Source of the DNA: Bacillus sp. ZZV12-4809
Lineage (GTDB): Bacteria > Bacillota > Bacilli > Bacillales > Cytobacillaceae
DNA: 64,000 nucleotides
Direction of reading: 5' to 3'
Assembly: GCF_009849585.1 (NCBI RefSeq)
Contig: NZ_VCRN01000023.1
Span: 1-64,000 of the forward strand
Position numbers and translations under genes: made by a program. Of this stretch, positions 50,402-57,425 are shown piece by piece. The notes below the pieces were generated by a model that worked only from the letters and a program-made list of their open reading frames with translations, searched no databases and was not told where the DNA came from. Each line of letters begins with the position of its first letter. Position 1 is the first letter of the stretch.

Positions 50402-51184
50402 TCAGCTTGCTTGTTCCTCTGCTGGCACTTCCTGTTTCTCCTTAGAAAGGAACCATCCAGCCAATGCAATTCCAACTAATACAGCATAGAATGTAATTTT
50501 CCATTCAGCTGACTTAGCAAAACCTTCAGGAAGGATTTCAAGAGCCGGATGTGACATTGTATAGACAGCCAGTTTAACACCAACCCAGCCGACAATACCA
50601 AAAGCTGCAATCTCAAGCCCAGGTCTGCGATGAAGCAGATCCACAAAGAGATTTGCGGCAAAACGCATAATGATTAATCCAATCATACCGCCGGCAAAGA
50701 TGACAAAGAATTTTCCGCCGTCAAGTCCGCCTACATGGCCTAGACCTGAATCCGGAAGTGCTACAGCCAATGCGACTGCCGCCAGAATAGAGTCTACAGC
50801 GAAAGCAATATCAGCAAGTTCTACTTTGAAAACCGTCAGCCAAAAGCCTGATTGTTTTTTGGGCTTGGTAACCCCTGCTTCTTCCTCACCTTTTTTCACA
50901 AGAAACTTTCTTAATATATGATTAGCCGCGATGAACAGAAGATACAATGCTCCAATGGCTTGAACCTGCCATACGTCAACTAAATATGAAATCGCAAATA
51001 AGGATCCGAAACGGAAAACAAAGGCTCCAGCCAATCCGTAGAATAAAGCCCTTTTCCTCTGCTCTTCTGGAAGATGCTTAACCATAATCGCAAGCACCAG
51101 CGCATTATCAGCAGCCAATAGACCCTCCAATGCCACAAGCAGCAGCAATACCCAGCCATACTCAAGTATCAATGACAATTCCAT
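50402..51184 (-). CDS. ykoY: TerC-family membrane protein (YkoY-like)
   Basis: A 260-residue membrane protein with about seven helices. TerC signatures: LEGLLAADNALVLAIMVKHLP in helix 2 and VELADIAFAVDSILAAVALA, with conserved acidic residues thought to coordinate metal. TerC proteins in Bacillus (YkoY, MeeF/MeeY group) export manganese or load secreted proteins with it. A manganese-type yybP-ykoY riboswitch lies upstream, with a small FbpB-like gene between. GGGAGG RBS. Confidence 0.88.
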   Translation of the reverse strand: MELSLILEYGWVLLLLVALEGLLAADNALVLAIMVKHLPEEQRKRALFYGLAGAFVFRFGSLFAISYLVDVWQVQAIGALYLLFIAANHILRKFLVKKGEEEAGVTKPKKQSGFWLTVFKVELADIAFAVDSILAAVALAVALPDSGLGHVGGLDGGKFFVIFAGGMIGLIIMRFAANLFVDLLHRRPGLEIAAFGIVGWVGVKLAVYTMSHPALEILPEGFAKSAEWKITFYAVLVGIALAGWFLSKEKQEVPAEEQAS

Positions 51185-51198
51185 CTAAAACACCCTCC

Positions 51199-51324
51199 CT
51201 ATTTCACCTTTGTGTATCTTTCGTCTAAACGCTTTTCAATTTTTGCCAGCAATTGTTGATCTTTCAGCAGCTCTTCTTTGTTTTTCTTAACTAATTCTGC
51301 GAATGACATCTTTGCTTTTTTCAT
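51199..51324 (-). CDS. FbpB-like small basic protein, 41 residues
   Basis: ATG at 51324 follows AAAGGAG. The 41-residue product MKKAKMSFAELVKKNKEELL ... DERYTKVK is basic and helical and matches the FbpB family of small Fur-regulated basic proteins (SF.ELV..NK.ELL.D...L..IE.R.). In B. subtilis FbpB assists the iron-sparing sRNA FsrA. Here it lies between a manganese riboswitch and terC, 14 bases before terC, and no Fur box is visible. Confidence 0.8.
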   Translation of the reverse strand: MKKAKMSFAELVKKNKEELLKDQQLLAKIEKRLDERYTKVK

Positions 51325-51425
51325 CCTGGTCTCCTTTCCTTCTAATTTTATAAGTATTGAAAGCTTCACACTGTTTCCCTGCAGTTATGTCGATTGAGGA
51401 TTTCCATGCCGTCTTTATAAGGCAA

Positions 51426-51460
51426 TAAAAAAACCTCTACCAGCAGGCGGTAAAGGTTTA
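51426..51460 (-). terminator. second terminator of the manganese riboswitch leader
   Basis: On the minus strand AAACCTTTACCGCC-TGCT-GGTAGAGGTTTTTTTATT. It directly follows the first terminator and shares the AACCTTTACC segment. Confidence 0.75.
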
Positions 51461-51465
51461 AAAAA

Positions 51466-51503
51466 CAAAAAGACCTTTACCCGAAACAGGCAAAGGTCTT
51501 GCT
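51466..51503 (-). terminator. first terminator of the manganese riboswitch leader
   Basis: On the minus strand AAGACCTTTGCC-TGTTTC-GGGTAAAGGTCTTTTTG, directly after the aptamer. Confidence 0.8.
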
Positions 51504-51592
51504 AACAACGTTAAGGTTGCCAACAAAGCCGGGAGCTCTTAACTCCGAAATGACGACTCTGTTGTAAAAGCTACTCCCCTTTAGGAGAAACT
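51500..51592 (-). promoter_or_regulatory. yybP-ykoY (manganese) riboswitch
   Basis: On the minus strand the leader has AAAGGGGAGTAGC near 51570-51585, CAGAGTCGTCATTTCGGAG in the middle, GAGCTCCCGGC and GGCAACCTTAACG, the conserved blocks of the yybP-ykoY RNA. This class binds Mn2+ and turns on TerC-type (ykoY) or P-type ATPase genes. It fits the downstream terC. Confidence 0.85.
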
Positions 51593-51642
51593 ATTCAACT
51601 ATTTAAAATAATCATACTCTAATTTGTTCAAAATGTCAATAC

Positions 51643-52638
51643 TTAAGCAAATCGGTAATAAATTAAAATGAAAGTCGCTAGGACGAAAATAAAGTTCAGA
51701 AATACAAACACAAATTGATCTGCCTTCGTTTTGTGCAGCTTGATCGGCGGGTTATAGAAAGATACTCCTTCAATGATGAAAATAATCAGCACAATATGGA
51801 TCATAAAATGCCCGATCACCTCTGTCATGCCAAACAGCATTGTAGTTGTGATGAAAATAACTGTCACGACGAAACCAACTACACGGTTAAGAATCCCTAC
51901 TACAAGAAGGTAACCGACTACAAACTCAATAAATGCAGCCATAACAACGAATGCGGCAGGTGAAAAGCCGAATGTCGGGACTCCATGATTGGCCACAATA
52001 TCCAGAGACATGCTTGGATATACCCATTTTTCAACAGCCACCCAGCATAAAGATAAACCTGTGCCCAAATATAAGAATGGAAATCCAACCTTCTCCAGCT
52101 TCGTGCTGCCGACCAGCAGTACCCCAATAATGGCAACATAATATCCATAATCAAGCATGTGGAATAAGCCATTCTGCATGGTAACGTACACAAACAGCCC
52201 CAGTAAAATTACGGCCCCGGCCTTTGTTGAAAAATGATGCGGAATTAGCAGAAAGCCAATTGCTGCCCATGTTAAAATCAATGCAATCGTATTGGTTAAA
52301 TGAAATTCAGGCGCAAATAGTGTTCCATTCGTTACCTGGAGGATTAATGCGGCAGCCGTTCCATACTTCAAAATATATCTGCTGTATTTGCGGAACCCTG
52401 AGAGCCAGTCATCAAGCTTCTTAACTTTAGCCCATTGTGATGTCCTCGGTATAACCAATGTCAATAATGCAAGGACAATCGCAGCTGTCAGGGCCAGTCC
52501 CATAAATAAAGGTGATAATATATTTTCAATGGTTTCCTTTTGAGGTACCACGTTCGTGAACCATTTCACATGAGCACTTGTAAAAAAAGGTGTCATGATT
52601 AAGCCTAATATTATTAATAACTGAAATATTTTCTTCAT
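51643..52638 (-). CDS. DoxX-like polytopic membrane protein
   Basis: A membrane protein of about 331 residues. ATG at 52638 after AAGGAGG starts with a signal-like helix MKKIFQLLIILGLIMTPFFTSAH; nine or so further helices follow. The C-terminal half resembles the DoxX family (VVMAAFIEFVVGYLLVVGILNRVVGFVVTVIFITTTMLFG). Function unknown; DoxX-type proteins are linked to quinone/thiol redox. An Fnr/Crp-type dyad lies 107-122 bases upstream, suggesting oxygen control. Upstream in-frame start codons lack RBS. Confidence 0.75.
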   Translation of the reverse strand: MKKIFQLLIILGLIMTPFFTSAHVKWFTNVVPQKETIENILSPLFMGLALTAAIVLALLTLVIPRTSQWAKVKKLDDWLSGFRKYSRYILKYGTAAALILQVTNGTLFAPEFHLTNTIALILTWAAIGFLLIPHHFSTKAGAVILLGLFVYVTMQNGLFHMLDYGYYVAIIGVLLVGSTKLEKVGFPFLYLGTGLSLCWVAVEKWVYPSMSLDIVANHGVPTFGFSPAAFVVMAAFIEFVVGYLLVVGILNRVVGFVVTVIFITTTMLFGMTEVIGHFMIHIVLIIFIIEGVSFYNPPIKLHKTKADQFVFVFLNFIFVLATFILIYYRFA

Positions 52639-52738
52639 GGCTATTGTGCCTCCTTGATGGCTAATAAAAATATATAAACAATATAAGTACAGTTTTAATA
52701 TAATATACTTCTTATCCATGTAGAGTATTCAAAAATGA

Positions 52739-52766
52739 ACATTATGTGAAATAATTCACATAATGT
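52739..52766. promoter_or_regulatory. Fnr/Crp-type inverted repeat upstream of the DoxX-like gene
   Basis: TGTGAAATAATTCACA (52745-52760) is a perfect TGTGA-N6-TCACA box embedded in 12-base perfect arms. In Bacillus this is the Fnr binding pattern. An AT-rich TATATTATATT element suitable as a -10 lies downstream toward the DoxX-like gene. Confidence 0.7.
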
Positions 52767-52929
52767 ACAGTTCATGTATTATTACCTTAACTCTTGTAAA
52801 ACTCTTTTCAATTCCTTTAAACTCCTGTTCCAGCAGTAAAAAAGTTCGAATCCTGTCAGATTCTTTTAGTTTACTAATCTTAAAATAGTGGTTATGATGA
52901 TAGTTATAATCATGCAAAGGGGTGAGGGA

Positions 52930-53247
52930 ATGAGGAAACGACGGGTAATGCCGCTTTTAATGCTATCTGTTTTTTTATCCTTTCTCATAACCCAATACCC
53001 TGGTGTCCATTATAATGACATTCCGATGGACCAAAGCAAAGCAGTAACAGTTTCGGACTATACCGAGAGCTTCCTATTAAAAGATGATCCTAAAAAGCAT
53101 ATCTTCACACTGGATATAATCTCTTTATCCATTACAATCCTGACAGTTATCCTTTTTATATATAGTGCGCTGCACTTCGCCCGCAGGAAAAAGATATTTT
53201 ATACTCCAATCTTCTATGAGGCGAATTATGTTATTCAAGCTCCTTAA
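52930..53247 (+). CDS. small hypothetical membrane protein, 105 residues
   Basis: ATG at 52930 follows GGGGTGAGG. The N-terminal helix RVMPLLMLSVFLSFLITQYPGVHY looks like a signal anchor, and a second helix IISLSITILTVILFIYSALHF is near the C terminus, leaving a short extracytoplasmic loop. I recognise no family. A 37-residue membrane protein gene follows closely. Confidence 0.65.
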   Translation: MRKRRVMPLLMLSVFLSFLITQYPGVHYNDIPMDQSKAVTVSDYTESFLLKDDPKKHIFTLDIISLSITILTVILFIYSALHFARRKKIFYTPIFYEANYVIQAP

Positions 53248-53281
53248 TTGTCCAGCAAAACAATTAAAGGAGGAAGGCATA

Positions 53282-53395
53282 ATGTGGATTAGATTTTTAA
53301 TGATCGGTTTATTTTCATTAACAGCTTCCAGCCTGTTCTTTTATCAGGGAATGGAAATGTATCATGCTTTCACAGATTTCTTTAGACAAAAATAA
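53282..53395 (+). CDS. small membrane protein, 37 residues
   Basis: ATG at 53282 after a strong AAAGGAGGAAG site. The product MWIRFLMIGLFSLTASSLFF ... FFRQK is one hydrophobic helix with a short polar tail. It lies 34 bases after the preceding membrane protein gene and before a terminator, so the two likely form an operon. Function unknown. Confidence 0.65.
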   Translation: MWIRFLMIGLFSLTASSLFFYQGMEMYHAFTDFFRQK

Positions 53396-53401
53396 GAAAT
53401 T

Positions 53402-53431
53402 GGCGCCCAGGGACTCCCTGGGCGTTTTTAT
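53402..53431 (+). terminator. terminator after the small membrane protein genes
   Basis: GCGCCCAGGGA-CTC-CCTGGGCGTTTTT strong hairpin with T-run. Confidence 0.85.
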
Positions 53432-53439
53432 TAATATAT

Positions 53440-53687
53440 TTAGTTCCCTTGGTTCCATCCGCTTATTTTTGGGGTGCATTAATCCGCTTCATACCCTATG
53501 GTCTGTTCTCAAAGGTGCGATTCATCCACATTGGGTCCCTTCACTCCCTCCAGCATCTCCTCAATGGCCCTATTCTTCCTCTTTAGTTCCCTTTTTTCAC
53601 CCTTGTCTATTCTTCCTTATTAGGTCCTTTCACTCCCTATTGCCTCTCCTCAACGGCACTATTCTCCCTCATCAGTTCCTTTCATTC
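53440..53687 (-). repeat. degenerate ~50-bp tandem repeat, non-coding
   Basis: Read on the minus strand, about five purine-rich units follow each other, with consensus blocks GGGAGTGAAAGGGAACTAA, GAGGAAGAATAG and GCCATTGAGGAGA. Units start near 53687, 53637, 53600, 53548 and 53496; the second is shortened. No reading frame or RNA family fits. Confidence 0.6.
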
Positions 53688-53752
53688 TCTCCTCTTCCAA
53701 AAGCACTAATCCTAAATACACCTGCAGCCATTCGGCTTTTCAAAAAAGCCAT

Positions 53753-53787
53753 AAAAAAACCGGCCTGCTTTATTCCCAGGCCGGGTA
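53753..53787 (-). terminator. terminator of the second FbpB-like gene
   Basis: On the minus strand CCCGGCCTGGGAATAAAGCAGGCCGG followed by TTTTTTTA. Confidence 0.8.
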
Positions 53788-53794
53788 TACTTTC

Positions 53795-53920
53795 TTACTG
53801 TGCTTTTGCGTATTTATCGTCTATTTTTTTTTCGATCTTCTCAAGCTCACGACGATCTTTTAAAAGTTCTTCTTTATTATGCTTTATCATTTCAAGCATT
53901 GATAATTTTTTCTTTTTCAT
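53795..53920 (-). CDS. FbpB-like small basic protein, 41 residues (second copy)
   Basis: ATG at 53920 follows GAAGGTGAG. The 41-residue basic helical product MKKKKLSMLEMIKHNKEELL ... DDKYAKAQ is a paralogue of the one at 51199, with the same length and the same NKEELLKD core. It lies 68 bases downstream of purU on the same strand. No Fur box is visible upstream; it may be transcribed with purU or from its own promoter. Confidence 0.8.
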   Translation of the reverse strand: MKKKKLSMLEMIKHNKEELLKDRRELEKIEKKIDDKYAKAQ

Positions 53921-53988
53921 TTCTGCTCACCTTCTCTCATGATGTTGGTAACCTTCTTGATGCAAGATCTTTGTTATTACAGTGCGGC

Positions 53989-54855
53989 TTAAAAAACTAT
54001 CGTCTTATTGCCATGCACGATTACTTTGTCTTCCACATGCCAGGCGACTGCCTGTGCGAGTACCTGCCTCTCCACATGCCTGCCGGCAATTTTGAGATCC
54101 TGTGCAGTGTGCCTGTGGTTAACCCGCAGGACATCCTGCTCAATGATCGGCCCTTCATCCAAATCATTTGTCACATAATGGGCGGTTGCCCCAATCAGCT
54201 TGACTCCGCGGTTAAACGCCCGTGCATAAGGATTGGCTCCCACGAAGGCCGGCAGGAAGCTGTGATGAATGTTGATAATCCTGTTTGGGTATTTGGAAAT
54301 AAAGCTCGGCGAAAGAATCTGCATATATCTCGCCAGTACAATGAAATCCGCTTTTCCATCGAGCAGCTCAACCGCCTTTTGCTCGGCTTCCGCTTTAGTA
54401 TCCGGTGTAATCGGAACATGATGATATGGTATTCCGAAACCCTCCACCACTTCTCTCATGTCGGGATGATTGCTGATCACCAGTGAAATATCCACTTCAA
54501 GCTCATTCGATTTCCAGCGCCACAGCAGCTCGAGCAGACAGTGATCCATTTTAGAAACAAATATGGCCATCCGCTTGCGCTCGCCTTTCCCGCTCAGCTT
54601 CCATTCCATTGAATATTCTCTTGCCATTTCAGGCAGATCCTCTTTCAGTTTTGAAAAGGACTCGTCAAAATCATTCATATCGAATTCAATCCGCATAAAA
54701 AAGATGCCTGCCAGCGGATCAGTTGTGTGCTGGTCAAAATGGACAATATTCGCTTTATGCTCCAGAAGGAAGTTGGAGACTGTGGAAATAATGCCTGGTC
54801 TCTCTGGACAGGATATCAGCAATGTCGCCCGGTTTGCGTTAATATTTGTGTTCAT
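53989..54855 (-). CDS. purU: formyltetrahydrofolate deformylase PurU
   Basis: A 288-residue enzyme that hydrolyses 10-formyl-THF to THF and formate, adjusting one-carbon pools. An N-terminal ACT domain (ATLLISCPERPGIISTVSNFLLEHKANIVHFDQH) is followed by the formyltransferase-like catalytic domain, with FIVLARYMQILSP, the catalytic INIHHSFLPAFVGANPYARAF and TAHYVTNDLDEGPIIEQD. The start is ATG 54855 after TTGGAGG. A tandem glycine riboswitch with terminator lies in the leader. Confidence 0.93.
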   Translation of the reverse strand: MNTNINANRATLLISCPERPGIISTVSNFLLEHKANIVHFDQHTTDPLAGIFFMRIEFDMNDFDESFSKLKEDLPEMAREYSMEWKLSGKGERKRMAIFVSKMDHCLLELLWRWKSNELEVDISLVISNHPDMREVVEGFGIPYHHVPITPDTKAEAEQKAVELLDGKADFIVLARYMQILSPSFISKYPNRIINIHHSFLPAFVGANPYARAFNRGVKLIGATAHYVTNDLDEGPIIEQDVLRVNHRHTAQDLKIAGRHVERQVLAQAVAWHVEDKVIVHGNKTIVF

Positions 54856-54886
54856 AATAGATTCCTCCAAGAGCCTTGCCATCCAT

Positions 54887-54937
54887 ATAAAAAGGACAGA
54901 AAAAAGGCGGCTTTTTTCCCCCTTCTCTGTCCTTTTA
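54887..54937 (-). terminator. glycine riboswitch-controlled terminator
   Basis: On the minus strand AAAGGACAGAGAAGGGGG ... TTTTTTTCTGTCCTTTTTAT. The 5' arm AAAGGACAGA belongs to the end of the second aptamer, so glycine binding can compete with terminator formation. Confidence 0.8.
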
Positions 54938-55092
54938 CCTGAGAGTTTGACCCCTTTGGTGTCGCAAAGTACATGCGCGCTCTCCAGAGATGCGTCCGAC
55001 TGCGGTTCTGTCTACCTGAGAGATTGGCTTCAAGGGTATTTTTGAAGCTTGCTCCTTCGGTGGCTACTATATGCTCTCTCCCGCAGCCGTCA
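54924..55092 (-). promoter_or_regulatory. tandem glycine riboswitch upstream of purU
   Basis: On the minus strand the first aptamer has GCGGGAGAGAGC, CACCGAAGGAGCAAGC and CAATCTCTCAGGTA...GACAGAACCGC; the second has TCTCTGGAGAGCGC, CACCAAAGGGGTCAAACTCTCAGGTAAAAGGACAGAG. These are the hallmark gcvT-type blocks in a two-aptamer arrangement. Confidence 0.92.
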
Positions 55093-55211
55093 TTCGCTCT
55101 ATATTTTTGTTATTTTCAGAATAATATATTTTTTGATTTATGTCAATGGAACTAGGTTCCTTTCACAAAGTTGCCACAATTGCAGGAAAGTTAATTTACT
55201 GCATAAATAAG

Positions 55212-55244
55212 AAAAAGCTTGAAGACAAGGTCTCCAAGCTTTTT
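55212..55244 (-). terminator. MFS gene terminator
   Basis: On the minus strand AAAAAAGCTTGGAGACC ... GTCTTCAAGCTTTTTC: stem AAGCTTGGAGAC/GTCTTCAAGCTT with T-run. Confidence 0.75.
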
Positions 55245-55245
55245 T

Positions 55246-56433
55246 CTATAGGGCCGCCTTAGGTTTAGGCTCCCTTTTCTGCCAGGCCATTGTGATAAAT
55301 AAGGTAACAAGCAATAATACCAGACCTAGAACAAACGGATAGGTTATTCTTACATCGTAAAGTATACCAGCAATCGTTGGCCCCAGAACGTTTCCAATGC
55401 TCATATAAGCATTGTTCATTCCCATCGCAAATCCCTGTTCATTACCGGCCATTTTTGAGATTAACGTGGTCAGAACCGGGCGCAGGATAGAAGTTGCAAG
55501 GAAAATGATCAGCGAAATAACGAAGAAAAGTGCATAGCTGCCTGCGAACAGTGAGACCAGGAATCCTAATGCTGCAACAGCCAAAAAGATATTTAATACC
55601 TTTCCTTCTCCTAATTTCCTAACCACCCGATCAACTACAAACAACTGCACTATAACACTAATAATCCCCGTCGAAGTCACCATAATCGCTATTGCCTGCG
55701 GAGTGGCACCATATTCATTATCCAGATAAAGTCCCAGCACTGATTCATAAGCCATTAATCCAAAGCTCATCACCAATGTGATGACAAGAGGAATAAAATA
55801 AGGCTTCTTAACAGACATTGCCAGCTTCTTGACCATTGGTTCCTCTTCCGGCATCTCTCCTGGCATGGTCTGCATTGTGCTGCTTTCTTCAAGGAGCATA
55901 ATGGAAAAGAGAACAGCCACTAAAGAAACAAGCGCTGAAATCAGAAATGGCATTTTCAGGCCAAAGTCTGCCAAAAATCCGCCAATCCCGGGTCCAACTA
56001 CAATTCCAAGTGACATTGCAGCTGAAACCAGGCCATTCCCTTTTGCACGCTGCTCCATTGTAGTAATATCAGCAATGTAAGCAAAAATAGCTGGAATCAG
56101 CAATGCCGCCCCAATGCCTCCAATGACACGTGAAAAGTAAAGCAGCCAAATGGAATCTACTGCATAAAAAACAAGCATGGATAATGTCAAACCAGCTAAT
56201 CCGTAAATAATCATCTTTCTGCGGCCGTACTGGTCAGCCCATTTTCCCGCAATAGGAGAAAAAATCAGCTGGGCACCCGCAAAAATGGCAATCATTAGGC
56301 CTGCGGCTGTTCCCCCCTGATTAATGGATTCCAAATAAGCAGGCAAAATCGGAATAATAATCCCAAAGCTTCCGATCGCAATAAACATATTGATCATCAA
56401 TATAATCATCTTTTTCTTTTGATCCCCTGACAT
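55246..56433 (-). CDS. MFS multidrug efflux transporter (Bmr/NorA-like)
   Basis: A 395-residue 12-helix DHA1 drug:H+ antiporter. Motif A in loop 2-3 is GKWADQYGRRKMI, motif B/R LYFSRVIGGIGAALLIPAIFAYIADIT, and motif C GIVVGPGIGGFLAD in helix 5 marks an exporter. Similar to Bmr, Blt and NorA in length. No MerR or MarR regulator is adjacent. GAAGGAGG RBS. Confidence 0.87.
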   Translation of the reverse strand: MSGDQKKKMIILMINMFIAIGSFGIIIPILPAYLESINQGGTAAGLMIAIFAGAQLIFSPIAGKWADQYGRRKMIIYGLAGLTLSMLVFYAVDSIWLLYFSRVIGGIGAALLIPAIFAYIADITTMEQRAKGNGLVSAAMSLGIVVGPGIGGFLADFGLKMPFLISALVSLVAVLFSIMLLEESSTMQTMPGEMPEEEPMVKKLAMSVKKPYFIPLVITLVMSFGLMAYESVLGLYLDNEYGATPQAIAIMVTSTGIISVIVQLFVVDRVVRKLGEGKVLNIFLAVAALGFLVSLFAGSYALFFVISLIIFLATSILRPVLTTLISKMAGNEQGFAMGMNNAYMSIGNVLGPTIAGILYDVRITYPFVLGLVLLLVTLFITMAWQKREPKPKAAL

Positions 56434-56532
56434 AGCGGATACCCCTCCTTCTATATGTGAAAAATTTACATTATTTTTTTCGGCACGCTAAATAGCTTAT
56501 AATGAGACAGGCTGCTTTGTCAAAGGAAAAAA

Positions 56533-56568
56533 AAGAGAGGCTCCAGCATATACTGAAGCCTCTTGTCT
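56533..56568 (-). terminator. terminator of the secreted helical protein gene
   Basis: On the minus strand GAGGCTTCAG-TATATG-CTGGAGCCTCTCTTTTTTT. Confidence 0.8.
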
Positions 56569-57207
56569 TTACCCCTTAAATTTGTCCGGGAATTGCTTCA
56601 CAACCGCATCGGAAATAGCGTCTGCCATCATGATTATATGAGAAATTCCATCATCAATCGAAACAATTCTGGCTTCCCAATCCTTTACCAGACTAGATGT
56701 TAAATCATTCGTCACCAATTCAAGATGCTTGTACATCAATTTTTTCACATCTTCATTTTTCAGATTAGGATTTGCTCTGCTTAGGAATGCAGCAATCTCA
56801 TCCGCATTGCGAAACCACTTTTTGTTGAGCTCGTTCACCTTTGCCCCCTGGCCGCTCTTGGCAGCCTCCACAATATCGCCCGCAATAACAATATGCACTT
56901 TAAGCAGTTCTGTCAGCTTAGCTCCCGCAGCTTCTCCGTAATAGGGCTTAATGGAATTCCCTATGTCCTCCTGATTTTTAAGTAGACGGGCCAAGACCTG
57001 CTTTTGATCCTCTGCTCCTGCTGTTGTGGCACTTGTAATATAGTTGCTTGTCCATAATACATGTTCGATCCATAGTCTGCGAAATTCATTTTCAAACTTA
57101 ACCTCTGATTGAGTGATACACGGTTTCTGTGCAAATGCACTGCCCGGAGCTGCCAGCATATTCAGCGGCATAAGCAGCATTAATCCTATGATTAGTAATT
57201 TCTTCAT
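56569..57207 (-). CDS. secreted helical protein of unknown function, 212 residues
   Basis: A cleavable Sec signal peptide (MKKLLIIGLMLLMPLNMLAA, likely cut after SAFA) is followed by about 185 mostly helical residues with repeated features of a four-helix bundle (EFRRLWIEHVLWTSNYITSA, LLKVHIVIAGDIVEAAKSGQ, LMYKHLELVTNDLTSSLVKD, HIIMMADAISDAVVKQFPDK). Two helices carry regularly spaced His residues. I do not recognise a named family. No lipobox. Good RBS (GGAAGGAG). Confidence 0.75.
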   Translation of the reverse strand: MKKLLIIGLMLLMPLNMLAAPGSAFAQKPCITQSEVKFENEFRRLWIEHVLWTSNYITSATTAGAEDQKQVLARLLKNQEDIGNSIKPYYGEAAGAKLTELLKVHIVIAGDIVEAAKSGQGAKVNELNKKWFRNADEIAAFLSRANPNLKNEDVKKLMYKHLELVTNDLTSSLVKDWEARIVSIDDGISHIIMMADAISDAVVKQFPDKFKG

Positions 57208-57275
57208 ATCCTTTTCTCCTTCCTAATTGAAAAAGCTTCCTTCTTATTTTGATTATCTTCAGATTTTTCATGCAA

Positions 57276-57309
57276 AAAAATAAGCTCAAGGCTAATGCCC
57301 CAAGCTTTT
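57276..57309 (-). terminator. aspartokinase terminator
   Basis: On the minus strand AAAGCTTGGGGC-ATTAG-CCTTGAGCTT followed by ATTTTTTTG, about 120 bases after the aspartokinase stop codon and past the phased array and palindrome. Confidence 0.75.
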
Positions 57310-57329
57310 TCAATCAAACGGTTGATTTA
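57310..57329. repeat. dispersed palindrome, variant copy 6
   Basis: TCAATCAAACGGTTGATTTA differs from the exact palindrome at two positions. It lies between the phased array and the aspartokinase terminator. Confidence 0.65.
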
Positions 57330-57350
57330 TTTGCAAAAACGACTATTTAC

Positions 57351-57425
57351 TCTCAGATAAATCATTTTACTTTTGGATAAACTCTTTTTATTTTCGTATA
57401 ACCAGATTTATCTTTCGGATAAATT
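57351..57425. repeat. 20-21-bp phased tandem array, four units
   Basis: GGATAA-like cores lie at 57355, 57375, 57396 and 57417 (spacing 20, 21, 21), each preceded by TTTTCG/TTTTGG-like and followed by an AT-rich spacer. The array abuts the aspartokinase stop codon and resembles the array at 30291-30385. Confidence 0.65.

Noticed and set aside
53364-53942. 192-codon plus-strand frame after the small membrane protein genes
   Set aside because: It spans the terminator, the degenerate purine/pyrimidine repeat and the antisense of the second FbpB-like gene; composition is driven by the pyrimidine-rich repeat.
53800-54486. 228-codon plus-strand frame antisense to purU
   Set aside because: purU on the minus strand is complete with all catalytic motifs; the plus frame has no RBS or family.
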